DNA of 46,211 nt, taken from Oliverpabstia intestinalis (GTDB lineage: Bacteria; Bacillota; Clostridia; Lachnospirales; Lachnospiraceae). The position numbers and the translations under genes are program-made. The notes under the pieces were generated by a model, which was not told where the DNA came from, searched no databases, and saw nothing but the letters and a program-made list of their open reading frames with translations. Positions within the stretch are counted from its first letter, which is position 1, and each line of letters begins with the position of its first letter. The DNA is taken from assembly GCF_009696065.1 (NCBI RefSeq), contig NZ_VUMS01000022.1, forward strand, positions 1 through 46,211, in the 5' to 3' direction. Below are positions 1 to 8,529 of this stretch, piece by piece.

Positions 1-183
1 GGTAACCAGAATCAGTTTACCATCTTTTTTGTCAGATTCTTTCAGCAGATTGTAGTCGATCTTTGCTTTGTACTTTCCGTACTGTTCCAGATATTTGTCA
101 TCAATACCTGCTTTTGCTGCGATCTCGATGATCGGTTTCATTTCGCATTCCTGTGCGATTTCAATGTCTGTTTTGTATCCCAT
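1..183 (-). CDS. fhs: Formate--tetrahydrofolate ligase, N-terminal part
   Basis: Cut by the left window edge; only the first 61 codons are present. The enzyme makes 10-formyl-THF from formate, THF and ATP in the cytoplasm, feeding purine synthesis and, in acetogens, the Wood-Ljungdahl methyl branch. The reverse-strand product begins [12 protein letters not shown] and continues with [14 protein letters not shown] and [13 protein letters not shown], a highly conserved start of the FTHFS family; it ends at DGKLILVT, just before the family's ATP-binding loop. The ATG at 183 follows a clear AGAAAGGAG site. The leader carries a ZTP riboswitch and a terminator, which fits regulation of a one-carbon gene by ZTP. 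Confidence 0.93.
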   Translation of the reverse strand, partial: MGYKTDIEIAQECEMKPIIEIAAKAGIDDKYLEQYGKYKAKIDYNLLKESDKKDGKLILVT

Positions 184-262
184 AGTTATTTCTCCTTTCT
201 TCTGACCGGACGTCTGCCCCCGAAACGGAACAAAAAGTGAAGAATGCATCTGTTCCGTAAAT

Positions 263-302
263 AAAAAAACGCAGCAAATGTAATCATGTTCTACATTGCT
301 GC
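263..302 (-). terminator. Intrinsic terminator of the ZTP riboswitch
   Basis: On the reverse strand GCAGCAATGTA pairs with TACATTTGCTGC and is followed by a run of seven T. It begins inside the 3' end of the riboswitch (CTGGGCAGC), so ligand binding and terminator folding can compete, as expected for a transcriptional expression platform ahead of fhs. Confidence 0.85.
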
Positions 303-373
303 CCAGACGGTCGGCCAATATGAATCCTGGTTTCCTGTGGTTCCTCCACATATCCGTCAGTAGCCAGGATCTT
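299..373 (-). promoter_or_regulatory. ZTP (pfl) riboswitch ahead of fhs
   Basis: Read on the reverse strand, ATCCTGG and CCAGGAT form a first stem around CTACTGACGG and a GTGG/CCAC hairpin. A linker leads to GACCGTCTGGGCAG, matching the conserved CCGCCUGGGCA 3' block of the pfl motif with one change (CCGTC). This class senses ZTP/ZMP, alarmones of 10-formyl-THF shortage, and commonly precedes fhs and purH. Its position directly upstream of fhs, with an overlapping terminator, supports the call. Confidence 0.85.
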
Positions 374-393
374 CTTTTTCAGACTTCTTTTAA

Positions 394-422
394 AGAATAG
401 CATAAATTAGCAAAAAAGTCAA
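394..422 (-). promoter_or_regulatory. Sigma-A promoter for fhs
   Basis: On the reverse strand TTGACT (422-417) and TATTCT (399-394) are separated by exactly 17 nt, and lie about 20 nt upstream of the riboswitch. Confidence 0.7.
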
Positions 423-509
423 GAACTACGAGGAAAAAACAATCTCTTTTTGTGGATTTTCACTTGATATTTCTGAGGAAGAAAGTTATACTTAAACGGT
501 AACATAATT

Positions 510-640
510 GTTACTGTTCACTGATACTATCTTGCGAGGTGTTTTTCGTGAGCGAAGGTCACAGAAAACCCGAGATATACCTCACGAATTTATGCGATTA
601 GTATGAATTCTGTGCATCGCAAAGTGTGTAATGGTGAGAT
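510..640 (+). repeat. MITE-like structured repeat, copy 1
   Basis: About 120 nt align at roughly 85% by eye with 26151-26280. Shared features are GTTACTRTTCA at the left end, a GCGAGGTG block, a hairpin built on GTGAGCGAAGGTCAC, and a second hairpin built on GAATTTATGC. Unlike copy 2, the right terminal repeat is not recognisable here; the right side runs into the putative promoter of the next gene. Confidence 0.7.
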
Positions 641-643
641 ACC

Positions 644-673
644 TTGAAAAACAAACGTGATCACTATTATATA
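644..673 (+). promoter_or_regulatory. Candidate promoter at the repeat edge
   Basis: TTGAAA (644-649) and TATATA (668-673) with an 18-nt spacer, just upstream of the small gene at 689. The -35 box lies at the right edge of the repeat copy, so the repeat may have donated it. Confidence 0.4.
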
Positions 674-688
674 TAAAGAAGAAAGCCG

Positions 689-904
689 GTGATATTTGTG
701 GAACAGGCAATCAGGGAGGAGATATTTTCCGGATTCTGCAGGACGTATAATCAGGCACAGACAGTGACCTGTGAGTTCGCAGAGACGGAAGAAGGACTCG
801 AACTGACCGAAGTGGACTGTGGATATAGACGGTGCATCCATCGGGGCAGCTGTGAAGTGGCCAGGCAGATCCGTCAGATGGAAGAGGATCACAAAAAGGA
901 GTAA
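689..904 (+). CDS. Small Cys-containing protein, unknown function
   Basis: 71 residues, not assigned to any family I can name. The start is GTG at 689, with another GTG at 698 as the alternative. There is no signal peptide or membrane segment. Five cysteines are visible, one near the N-terminus (GFCRTY), one in VTCEF, and three in the block DCGYRRCIHRGSC, a spacing that could hold a metal. The C-terminus is charged (EEDHKKE). It ends 11 nt before the secreted hydrolase gene at 916, so the two are probably co-transcribed. The short length is offset by a plausible ribosome site, the clustered cysteines and tight coupling to a real gene. Confidence 0.6.
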   Translation: MIFVEQAIREEIFSGFCRTYNQAQTVTCEFAETEEGLELTEVDCGYRRCIHRGSCEVARQIRQMEEDHKKE

Positions 905-915
905 AGGGGAAACAA

Positions 916-3039
916 ATGGTAAAACTGAATAAGAAAATCAGGAGATATCTGGCTCTGGTTCTATGCCTCAGTATCTTGCTTGTACCTGTAGAGGGTTATG
1001 CGGCGAAGAATAATCAGAGCACAAACCAGCGGGTGAAAACCACAACGACAGCAGCAGGCTGGGTGTCCAGCGGCGGCCGATGGTGGTATCGAAATGCAGA
1101 TGGGAGTTATCCGAAGAGTACCTGGAAACTGATCAACGGTTCATGGTATTACTTTGAATCTGATGGATGGATGGCGACTGGCTGGAAAAAACTGGGCGGC
1201 GAATGGTATTATCTTACATCCAGTGGAGCGATGGCTACCGGATGGGTGAAACTGAATGGGAAATATTATTTCATGAACGGTTCCGGTGTGATGCAGCATG
1301 ATACCTGGGTGGATAATGGTGCCTACTACGTGAACAGCGATGGTGTCTGGGTGGAAGGAAAGACTTCCCAGAACAGAGCAGAAAGCAGTCGGACAGATTC
1401 CGCAGCAGGCTGGGTGTCCGGTGGCGGCCGATGGTGGTATCGGGAAGCCGATGGTTCCTATCCGAGAAACAGCTGGAAAGTAATCAATGGTTCCTGGTAT
1501 TATTTTGACGGCAGCGGCTGGATGGTAACCGGCTGGCTAAAACGCGCAAGCGACTGGTATTATCTGGAACCGGGCAACGGTAACATGGTAACGGGCTGGA
1601 GAAAAATCGGCGGAACCTGGTATTATCTGAATCCGGGAAATGGCGATATGGCGCAGGGCTGGAAAAAGATTGGGAATGTCTGGTATTATCTGGAGCCGGG
1701 AAATGGTGGCATGGCAACGGGCTGGAGAAAAATCGGAAGTACCTGGTATTATCTGAATCCGGGAAATGGCGATATGGCAACGGGCTGGACAACCATTGGA
1801 GGAACCCGATATTACATGAATCAGGATGGGGCCATGGTAGAAGGCTGGTCACAGCAAAATGGAACCTGGTATTACCTGAAACCGGGCAGCGGAAACATCG
1901 CGACCGGATGGTTAAAACTGGGTGCAACCTGGTATTATCTGGCGAGTGACGGAAAGATGCTGACAGGTTTCCAGAACATCGGCGGATCCAAGTATTATCT
2001 GAACACAGGCAGTGGAGCCATGGCAGTAGGCTGGCTGCAACTGGGCAGCGACTGGTATTATATGAACGGCAGCGGTGCCATGCTGACAGGCTGGCAGAAA
2101 ATCGGAAGTACCTGGTATTATCTGAATCCGACGACCGGTAAGATGGCAACAGGCTGGACAACCGTTGGTGGAAGTAAATATTATATGAACGGTAGCGGTG
2201 CCATGCTGACGGACTGGCAGAATATTGACGGTTCAGAGTATTATTTTTACAGCAGTGGCGCCATGGCGGTAAGTACAGTCATCGGCGGTGTTGAAATCGG
2301 AGCAGATGGAAAAGCATCGAGAACAGAAAGTCAGGCGATTGGGACTCTGACCAAGTTTTTGAAAACAATGATTCAGCCGGTAGGTAACACCCTGTATGTA
2401 TGGGGTGGCGGTCATGACGCCTGGACAGACGGAGACGGACTGCGTATCGGTATGAACCCGAAGTGGAAACAGTTCTATAACCAGCAGGGAGCTTCGTATA
2501 ATTATACGAAACATCGATATGAGTATCAGAATGGTCTGGACTGTTCCGGTCTGGTCAGCTGGGCTGTCTACAATACATATAATACGAAATCAAACCAGAA
2601 AGAAACGGCATACAGTTCAACATCTACCGGATTTCCGGCTTATCTGACCAACAAAGGTTTTGGATCGCACGGAAAAGTTTCCGGTGGAACATTTACACCT
2701 GGTGACGTGGTAAGTATGACCGGTCATGTGTGGGTTGTTCTTGGCATGTGTTCGGATGGAAGTCTGGTGATTGTTCACGCGACGCCACCGGTAGTTCAGA
2801 TCAGCGGTACGGTCAATACAGCAGGAAGCACGAACAGTGAGGCTGTAAAACTGGCAAATGCATATATGAAGAAATATTATTCAGATGCAGCCGGCAAATA
2901 TAATCTGTGTATCGCAAGTAAAGCATATGTGAATAACGTAGACCGTTTCCATTGGTCCTCCAGCAGTATGAGAGATCCGGATGGACTGCGTAATATGACG
3001 GCAGCACAGGTACTTGAAAAATTGATTGGACCGCAATAA
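916..3039 (+). CDS. Secreted cell-wall-binding repeat protein with NlpC/P60-like domain
   Basis: 707 residues. Residues 1-30 are a signal peptide (KKIRRYLALVLCLSILLVP, cleavage near GYAAK). Residues about 45-480 are a long run of ~20-residue choline-binding-type (CW_binding_1) repeats of the pattern GW.k..g.WYYl...G.M.tG, including several with an inserted NPGNGDM loop. Residues about 490-707 are an NlpC/P60-like papain-fold domain with the Cys in LDCSGLVSW (about 542), His in TGHVWVV (about 603) and a further polar site at IVHATPP. It is likely exported and held on wall polymers by the repeats, cutting peptidoglycan peptides. The catalytic domain is larger than a minimal NlpC/P60, with a long insert between YVWGGG and the Cys. 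A strong terminator follows. Substrate is not deducible. Confidence 0.88.
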   Translation: MVKLNKKIRRYLALVLCLSILLVPVEGYAAKNNQSTNQRVKTTTTAAGWVSSGGRWWYRNADGSYPKSTWKLINGSWYYFESDGWMATGWKKLGGEWYYLTSSGAMATGWVKLNGKYYFMNGSGVMQHDTWVDNGAYYVNSDGVWVEGKTSQNRAESSRTDSAAGWVSGGGRWWYREADGSYPRNSWKVINGSWYYFDGSGWMVTGWLKRASDWYYLEPGNGNMVTGWRKIGGTWYYLNPGNGDMAQGWKKIGNVWYYLEPGNGGMATGWRKIGSTWYYLNPGNGDMATGWTTIGGTRYYMNQDGAMVEGWSQQNGTWYYLKPGSGNIATGWLKLGATWYYLASDGKMLTGFQNIGGSKYYLNTGSGAMAVGWLQLGSDWYYMNGSGAMLTGWQKIGSTWYYLNPTTGKMATGWTTVGGSKYYMNGSGAMLTDWQNIDGSEYYFYSSGAMAVSTVIGGVEIGADGKASRTESQAIGTLTKFLKTMIQPVGNTLYVWGGGHDAWTDGDGLRIGMNPKWKQFYNQQGASYNYTKHRYEYQNGLDCSGLVSWAVYNTYNTKSNQKETAYSSTSTGFPAYLTNKGFGSHGKVSGGTFTPGDVVSMTGHVWVVLGMCSDGSLVIVHATPPVVQISGTVNTAGSTNSEAVKLANAYMKKYYSDAAGKYNLCIASKAYVNNVDRFHWSSSSMRDPDGLRNMTAAQVLEKLIGPQ

Positions 3040-3079
3040 GAAAAATGCAAAGAAAGGCTGTCGGGAAATAGACAGTTCT

Positions 3080-3129
3080 AAGTTTGGGAGGGTGTGACTC
3101 ATACCGAGGCACACCCTCCCAAACTTTTT
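3080..3129 (+). terminator. Strong intrinsic terminator
   Basis: AAGTTTGGGAGGGTGTG (3080-3096) pairs perfectly with CACACCCTCCCAAACTT (3110-3126) and a short T run follows. It closes the transcript of the 916 gene. Confidence 0.9.
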
Positions 3130-3394
3130 ATCATACAAAGAAAAAAGATGACTGACGACAACCATCTTTCTCTCTGTTTATAATGTAGCTCTGCTAACAA
3201 CTAATTATTAACGACATTTTTTGAATTAGGGAAACAGTAAATTAACTTTAGTTTCTATGATTTGAGATGAGTTTAGCATTGAGGGGTTGCAGGAAAAATG
3301 GTTTTGTGTTAATATGTTAAGGAACGTAAAGAGAATGTTTCGTAAATATTACAAGAATATATAACACAATGCAAAACAATAAAAGGAGAAATAT
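3130..3394. other. AT-rich intergenic leader
   Basis: No gene seen. A second weak hairpin (AAAGATG near 3144 with CATCTTT near 3163) follows the terminator. The rest is AT-rich and must contain the promoter of the 3395 gene. The tandem TGTTAA near 3308-3321 was checked as a WalR box but has the wrong spacing. AAAAGGAG precedes the ATG at 3395. Confidence 0.5.
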
Positions 3395-4789
3395 ATGAAA
3401 AAAAGAATCCTTTGTTTAACATTAGGATTAATGCTGACAATTTCACAGGCAGTACCTGCCGGTGCTGCATCCAGAAAAGATCAGTTAAAACAGGATAAGG
3501 CAGCAGCACAGAGTCAGCTTGCAGCACAGGAGTCTAAAATCAATAATCTGGAAGACCAGAAACAGACACTTTCCGCTGAGATCGATCAGCTGGATTCTGA
3601 TCTGATAAATATTATGGTTGAGATTGAGATTCTGGATAGTGAGTTATCCGATAAAGAAGCGCAGATCGAGCAGACCAAAGCAGATCTGGCAGTGGCAGAA
3701 GAAAATAAACAGAAACAGTATGAAGCCATGAAGAAGAGAATCCAGTATCTGTATGAAAAGGGTGGAGATGATGCATGGGCACAGATGCTGTTCCAGGCAT
3801 CGGACTTTACCAGTCTTCTGAACCATGCAGAATATGTACAGCAGATGTATGACAGTGACAGAAACAGTCTGGAAGAGTTCAAAGAGACTGTACAGCAGGT
3901 AAAAGACCTTGGGGATCAGCTGGACAGTGAGAAAGCAGAACTGGAAGAGATGAACCAGGAGTATCAGAATCGTCAGGCGAGTATGCAGACTCAGCTGCAA
4001 GAAAAGAAAGCAACTTCCAGTGATTATGATGCACAGATCGCACAGGCGCAGAACCAGGCTGCACAGTACACGGAACTGATTCGTCAGCAGAATGCTGAGA
4101 TCCAGAAAATTGAAGAAGAAGAGAAAAAAGCAGCGGAAGAGGCAGCAAGAAAAGCGGCCGAGGAAGCAGCTAAGAAGGCAGCAGCAGAAGAAGCTGCAAA
4201 GAAAGCACAGGAAGAAGCAAACAAAAAAGCAGCAGATGAGGCAGCTAAGAAAGCAGCAGCAGAAGCAAGCAAGAAATCTTCCTCTACTTCCGGCAGTAAT
4301 ACAGTTGCAAGTTCCGGTTCTTCCACAAGCAGTAAAGAAAATAACAATACATCAGGCAGTAGCTCAAGTGCAGCAACATCCAAGGACAACGGAAGTTCTT
4401 CTTCCGGCTCATCAGGAAGCTCAGGCAGCAGCGTATCATATAACCCGACAGGACAGTCCGTTGTTAATTACGCATGTCAGTTTGTTGGCAATCCTTATGT
4501 ATGGGGTGGTACAAGCCTGACAAACGGTGCTGACTGTTCTGGATTTATCATGAGTGTATATGCAAAGTTTGGTGTATCCCTTCCGCATTCCTCCGGAGCA
4601 ATGGCAGGCTGTGGTCGTGCAGTTTCTTACTCTGAGGCAATGCCTGGAGATATTATCTGCTACGCAGGTCATGTAGCGATCTACATGGGCGGTGGACAGA
4701 TTGTACATGCAAGTAACGCAAAAGACGGTATTAAGATCAGCGGAAACGCTGCGTACAGACCGATCGTTGCAGTTCGTCGTGTACTGTAA
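3395..4789 (+). CDS. PcsB-like secreted NlpC/P60 peptidoglycan hydrolase
   Basis: 464 residues. Residues 1-25 are a signal peptide ending near AGAAS. Residues about 26-240 are predicted coiled coil (QLAAQESKINNLEDQKQ and similar heptads), as in PcsB/CwlO-type hydrolases controlled by FtsEX. Residues about 240-297 are an Ala/Lys/Glu-rich helix, followed by a Ser/Gly linker to about 350. The C-terminal NlpC/P60 domain has catalytic Cys about 381 (GADCSGFIM), His 426 (AGHVAIY) and a further His in IVHASN. It should hydrolyse peptide stems during division or separation, outside the membrane. It is monocistronic: the terminators at 3080 and 4812 bracket it. FtsEX control is inferred from architecture only; no ftsEX is in the window. 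Confidence 0.93.
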   Translation: MKKRILCLTLGLMLTISQAVPAGAASRKDQLKQDKAAAQSQLAAQESKINNLEDQKQTLSAEIDQLDSDLINIMVEIEILDSELSDKEAQIEQTKADLAVAEENKQKQYEAMKKRIQYLYEKGGDDAWAQMLFQASDFTSLLNHAEYVQQMYDSDRNSLEEFKETVQQVKDLGDQLDSEKAELEEMNQEYQNRQASMQTQLQEKKATSSDYDAQIAQAQNQAAQYTELIRQQNAEIQKIEEEEKKAAEEAARKAAEEAAKKAAAEEAAKKAQEEANKKAADEAAKKAAAEASKKSSSTSGSNTVASSGSSTSSKENNNTSGSSSSAATSKDNGSSSSGSSGSSGSSVSYNPTGQSVVNYACQFVGNPYVWGGTSLTNGADCSGFIMSVYAKFGVSLPHSSGAMAGCGRAVSYSEAMPGDIICYAGHVAIYMGGGQIVHASNAKDGIKISGNAAYRPIVAVRRVL

Positions 4790-4811
4790 TCAGAACAATA
4801 GTAACAATTAT

Positions 4812-4848
4812 GAGAGTCATATCTGAAAAAGATATGGCTCTTTTTTTG
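4812..4848 (+). terminator. Intrinsic terminator
   Basis: GAGTCATATC (4814-4823) pairs with GATATGGCTC (4831-4840) with one G-U pair, followed by seven T. Confidence 0.85.
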
Positions 4849-5031
4849 TTCAATAATCTATTCCTCTTAAACGTGGCATTTTATTGTAGTTCCGAATTTG
4901 ACAAAATAAATGATGGAATCAACACAAAAGAACGAGCCGATAAAAAAACGAATCGTTATAATTAGAACAAAAGAGACTGAGATAGTCTGTATGCAGACGG
5001 AACAGGTTACATTGCCGGAAGGAGGTAGATA

Positions 5032-5778
5032 ATGAAGAATCGAAAAAAACAGCTTATGAAGATCGGAGCTGTCATAGCGGTGATTGCAGTTGCAGGAATT
5101 GCCGGCGGAGTCGTCATATACAAGTCTGTCAATCGATTCGATCTGACTGTAGCCGGGGATCCAATCAGTAAAGAAGAGTATGTGAACTGCATGAATTCCG
5201 TGGAATACGATACCAAGATGCAGATCCAACAAGATTATGATGCCGTATACGGAACAGATTTCTGGGAAAAACAATACGACGGACAATACGGCTATGAGAT
5301 CCTCACCCGGAATACAGTAGAACAGTTGAAATACATCCATGCAGTATATGATCTTGCCGAAGAAAACGGAGATGTAGAAGACAGCTGCTACGAGGCTCTG
5401 GAAAAACGCTGGAAGGATGGTAATGCGGAGCGGAGCGAGAAAGTAAAAAAAGGCGAAGTGATCTACGGACTGAAAGAGTATACGTTTCAGCTGTATCTGG
5501 ACTATGAGCTCAGTACTCTGAAGGAAAAATACTGTAACGATATCTCCCGGGAGGGAATGCAACTGACGGAAGACGAGGTTCTTCAGCACTACCAGAGTCG
5601 CGACTGGATATTTGGAGACAGCGAAGAAAACGCTGACCTGGAAACAGCAAGAATAGCAGTCGAAAGAGAACTGCGTGAACAAAAATACGATGATATGATC
5701 ACGCAGCGTGAAAACAGTTCTCAGGTGGAAGGAAGCATGAAAGATGTGAACCGATACACCTTGAAGAATATACAATAA
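5032..5778 (+). CDS. Membrane-anchored SurA/PrsA-N-like protein
   Basis: 248 residues. One N-terminal membrane segment (about 11-30, IGAVIAVIAVAGIAGGVVIY) is followed by an extracytoplasmic helical region. The stretch beginning VAGDPISKEEYVNCMNS resembles the N-terminal domain of SurA/PrsA foldases ('g..iskeEf'), but no parvulin PPIase domain follows, so it would be a chaperone-like or orphan module. The GGAAGGAGG site sits 7 nt before the ATG. It lies 16 nt upstream of a decayed secreted beta-helix gene, and an original role in that protein's export or folding is a reasonable inference. Function is otherwise unknown. Confidence 0.65.
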   Translation: MKNRKKQLMKIGAVIAVIAVAGIAGGVVIYKSVNRFDLTVAGDPISKEEYVNCMNSVEYDTKMQIQQDYDAVYGTDFWEKQYDGQYGYEILTRNTVEQLKYIHAVYDLAEENGDVEDSCYEALEKRWKDGNAERSEKVKKGEVIYGLKEYTFQLYLDYELSTLKEKYCNDISREGMQLTEDEVLQHYQSRDWIFGDSEENADLETARIAVERELREQKYDDMITQRENSSQVEGSMKDVNRYTLKNIQ

Positions 5779-5794
5779 CGGAAGGAGAAAAGGT

Positions 5795-6436
5795 ATGAAG
5801 AAAAGATGGATGAGCGGTACGTTAGCACTTCTGCTTGCAGGAACAACAGTCGCATCAATGATGCCAGCAGTGTCTGTTAAAGCTGAGGGAAATACCGCAA
5901 CTGGAACAACATATTATGTTGATTCCAATGGGGGAAAAGATAGCAATGATGGAACAGCGGAAAACAAGGCGTTCCAGACACTTGACAAAGTAAATGAACT
6001 GAACCTTGAGCCGGGAGATACAGTTCTTCTGAAAAAAGGATCTGTATTTGAGGATCAGGCTCTTAAGTTTGCAAAAGAGGATAGTGGTACTGCAGAAGCA
6101 CCGGTAAGAATATCTGTTTATGGGGAGGGAAACAGACCACAGATCAATACAAACGGTCATGGACAGTGGGAGTTGAATTAGGGCACTCCACTGGATAACC
6201 AGAATCATAAGTGGAAAGGTACCGTATCTTCCAGTATCCTGATCGAAGACACAGAGTATATCGAGATTGAAGGTCTGGAGCTGACCAACGACAGAAACAG
6301 TGCAACAGATACCGAGAAAGATAAAGTGTACAACGATGCATATGCAATGGACAGAACAGGTGTTGCCGGCGTTGCAAAGGATAATGGAACAGTCGACCAC
6401 ATCGTACTGAACGATCTTTATGCATGTGCCGAATAA
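5795..6436 (+). pseudogene. Broken right-handed beta-helix secreted protein
   Basis: The frame opens with a signal peptide (MKKRWMSGTLALLLAGTTVA) and the segment TYYVDSNGGKDSNDGTAENKAF, typical of secreted parallel beta-helix (pectate-lyase-like) proteins. A TAG at 6179-6181 interrupts it after GQWELN. The same frame continues for 84 more codons with convincing beta-helix sequence (ILIEDTEYIEIEGLELTND, DRTGVAGVAKDNGTVDHIVL) to a TAA at 6434. One base change (a Tyr codon to TAG) explains the first stop. Even the continued frame is only about 213 codons, far short of the several hundred expected, so the 3' part is also lost. Suppression or recoding is unlikely given the second loss. Confidence 0.8.
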
Positions 6437-6852
6437 AACGATACCCTGCCTTTCGATATTCTACAACCGCTCCGGTTAAAATAGAATCCGATAGTGTGAT
6501 CTGGGCGGAGACTTCAGCATTCCGTCGTGCGGGAGAAGGATCGGACCGAGCCGGATGTATAGCCAGTGTAGGTACAACGCTTTTTTATTCATGTCTGCAA
6601 GCCTCCCAATGTAAGTAAAGTAAGTAAAATGTAACTGTTCAGCACCTTCACAGTGGCTGTTAAATAGTTACTGTAAAATCAATTTTATTCTATATATCAT
6701 TATAACAGATGAAAGTAATAATGCATAGAATAATAGGAAAAATATGTTTAAAAATTAGGAAATATGAAGCGGTCCCATGGAAAAATAAAGAAAAATAAAC
6801 TGTTATTATGGCGTATTGCACTGGTAAATTGTGAAAAAATTGTATAAAGTGA
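6437..6852. other. Gene-free stretch after the beta-helix remnant
   Basis: No convincing gene. The open frame at 6424-6618 matches nothing I recognise and overlaps the pseudogene end. The stretch holds one 41-nt palindromic repeat (6631-6671) and otherwise AT-rich sequence, consistent with erosion of the former beta-helix gene and of the gene whose tail lies at 6853. Confidence 0.5.
6631..6671 (+). repeat. REP-like 41-nt palindrome, copy 1
   Basis: Begins GTAACTGTTCAGCACC and ends AAATAGTTAC; it aligns along its length with 13049-13089 and with the reverse complement of 12821-12861. Confidence 0.75.
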
Positions 6853-7011
6853 CGAAATAAACACGATAGATGCTATCGGCCGAAAATGGAGAAAGTTGGC
6901 AATCCGTGCCGGGTACTGCGTGAGATCAACGGCCATGACCGGGAGTATTATTATAAAGAGTATAAGATTCCGGAGGAACTGTTAAAATTAAAAAGGAATA
7001 AAGAAGAATAA
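6853..7011 (+). pseudogene. C-terminal remnant of sugar O-acetyltransferase
   Basis: The frame reads VGNPCRVLREINGHDREYY then KEYKIPEELLKLK to a TAA at 7009. GNPCRVLREI followed by DREYY is the tail of the maltose/galactoside O-acetyltransferase (Maa/LacA, hexapeptide-repeat) family. The rest of the protein, about 180 residues of left-handed beta-helix, is absent upstream: homology fades before VGNPCR and an in-frame stop lies at 6850. The gene's terminator at 7019 is preserved, so this is a deletion remnant and not a functional small gene. Confidence 0.65.
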
Positions 7012-7018
7012 TTGAGAT

Positions 7019-7066
7019 AACCTTCGAATGGATGTAAAATAAAGAAGTCCGATTCGAAGGTTTTTC
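7019..7066 (+). terminator. Intrinsic terminator
   Basis: AACCTTCGAAT (7019-7029) pairs with ATTCGAAGGTT (7052-7062), followed by T residues. It belonged to the acetyltransferase remnant. Confidence 0.8.
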
Positions 7067-7176
7067 TGATATATCATGTTGTGAGCAGGAACTGTGGATG
7101 TGTGCTATTCTGGTTGCAGAAAATTTATATATTTTATAAAATAATGAGAAAATAAGTGCAATAAGAAAATCAAGAA

Positions 7177-7206
7177 TTGACAATGAAACGAAACAAAGTA
7201 TATACT
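7177..7206 (+). promoter_or_regulatory. Promoter for the flavin locus
   Basis: TTGACA (7177-7182) with TATACT (7201-7206), 18-nt spacer; TATATA two bases earlier is an alternative -10. The apbE start is 37 nt downstream. Confidence 0.65.
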
Positions 7207-7242
7207 ATCGAAAGTTAGAAAGAACTAATAAGAGGTTGGCGA

Positions 7243-8385
7243 ATGAACTTTAAAAAGGCATTGATCGTCTGTCTGATCCCTGCGTTTGTGATCAGCGGAT
7301 GTGGTAAGACAACGAAGGAAGAGGTGAATAATACAACGAATCAGGAAACCCTTGCCCAGGTATCTGGACAGGGCACAGGGCAGGATACAGAGAAAACAGA
7401 GAGTTCGGGAACGGAAGCATCGAGTGACGACGAGAGTCAGGATGCAGAAGTGTCCCGTGATCTCTTTGCTATGGACACCTATATGACACTGACTGCATAT
7501 GGGGAGCATGCTCAGGAAGCAGTTGACAAGGCGGCAGAGAGAGTGGAAGCTCTTGATGCCCTTCTCTCCACCGGAGATGAGAACAGTGAGATCCATCAGC
7601 TGAATCAGAAAGGAGAGGCAACACTTTCTGAAGATGGCGGATATCTGGTGGAACGGGCGCTGGAGTTGTATGACAAGACAGAAGGAGCCTTTGATATTGC
7701 GATTTACCCGGTGATGCAGGCATGGGGATTTCCGACGCAGGAGTATCATGTGCCGGATGATGCGACACTGAAAGAAAAGCTGATCCTTGCCGATGCGTCC
7801 AAAGTGAATTACGACAAAGACACAAGAAAAATCTCTTTTGACCGGGATGGCATGGAGATCGATCTGGGTGGGATCGCAAAGGGATATACCTCTTCTCAGA
7901 TCATGCAGATCTATCAGGATTGTGGTGTGACAAGCGGGCTGGTAAATCTCGGGGGTAATGTACAGGCTCTGGGATGTAAAACAGATGGCAGCAAATGGAA
8001 AGTAGCGATCCAGAGTCCGGATGATACGGAAGATTATCTCGGTATTTTGGAGATTGAAAATCAGGCGGTGATCACATCCGGTGGTTACGAACGTTATTTT
8101 GAGGAAGACGGTGTGACTTACCATCATATTATTGATCCGACAACAGGATATCCGGCAGACAGCGGGCTGATCTCTGTAACGATCGTCAGCGATGACGGAA
8201 CTCTGGCAGATGGACTTTCCACTTCTTTATTTATCATGGGAGAAGAGAAAGCGGCACAGTTCTGGAAGGAAAACAGTGAGAAATTTGAGACGATCATGGA
8301 AACTGCAGATGGAAAGCTGTATGTGACAGAAGGAATCGCCGACAGTCTGACTACGGATATGGAAGTAACAGTGATTAATAAATAA
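7243..8385 (+). CDS. apbE: FAD:protein FMN transferase lipoprotein (ApbE)
   Basis: 380 residues. A lipoprotein signal (FVISGC, lipidated Cys about 20) anchors it outside the membrane, followed by an acidic Ser/Thr linker. The ApbE fold shows MDTYMTLTAYG, DIAIYPVMQAWGF, DLGGIAKGYTS (FAD site), LVNLGGNVQALG, and the Mg-binding HHIIDPTTGYPAD and DDGTLADGLST. The enzyme splits FAD and attaches FMN by a phosphoester to Thr in S/T-G-A-T motifs of exported proteins. Three downstream genes (8530, 10411, 13135) encode such targets, so this is their dedicated flavinyltransferase. Length is normal and all catalytic motifs are present. Confidence 0.96.
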   Translation: MNFKKALIVCLIPAFVISGCGKTTKEEVNNTTNQETLAQVSGQGTGQDTEKTESSGTEASSDDESQDAEVSRDLFAMDTYMTLTAYGEHAQEAVDKAAERVEALDALLSTGDENSEIHQLNQKGEATLSEDGGYLVERALELYDKTEGAFDIAIYPVMQAWGFPTQEYHVPDDATLKEKLILADASKVNYDKDTRKISFDRDGMEIDLGGIAKGYTSSQIMQIYQDCGVTSGLVNLGGNVQALGCKTDGSKWKVAIQSPDDTEDYLGILEIENQAVITSGGYERYFEEDGVTYHHIIDPTTGYPADSGLISVTIVSDDGTLADGLSTSLFIMGEEKAAQFWKENSEKFETIMETADGKLYVTEGIADSLTTDMEVTVINK

Positions 8386-8452
8386 AAGCTATGCGAAAAT
8401 CCTTAAACATTCAAGTACAAATGCGATCACAGAAGACGTTTAGATGCATTTT

Positions 8453-8484
8453 GGCTCGCCACCGGGAAGCCGCTGAACAGTTAC
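8453..8484 (-). repeat. REP-like palindrome, copy 2 (one end lost)
   Basis: The reverse complement starts GTAACTGTTCAGCGGC and continues TTCCCGGTGGC, matching the first two thirds of the 41-nt unit; the other end has diverged. It sits in the 144-nt gap between apbE and the multi-FMN gene. Confidence 0.6.
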
Positions 8485-8529
8485 AAAGTCAGTACATAAA
8501 AATACTCGAAAACAAAGGAGAGAAAGCAG

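Noticed and set aside
1484-2161. 225-codon reverse open frame
   Set aside because: It mirrors the choline-binding-type repeats of the 916 gene; its own apparent repeats are the antisense image of those.
1060-2260. CRISPR-like periodic repeats
   Set aside because: The periodicity of about 60 nt is coding, from the 20-residue wall-binding repeats, with no constant repeat/spacer structure.
3300-3325. WalR-type box before the NlpC/P60 gene
   Set aside because: Two TGTTAA units are present, but their 8-nt period differs from the 11-nt period of WalR sites.
4092-4520. 142-codon forward open frame rich in Lys, Arg and Gln
   Set aside because: It is an out-of-frame reading of the Ala/Lys-rich helix in the NlpC/P60 gene.
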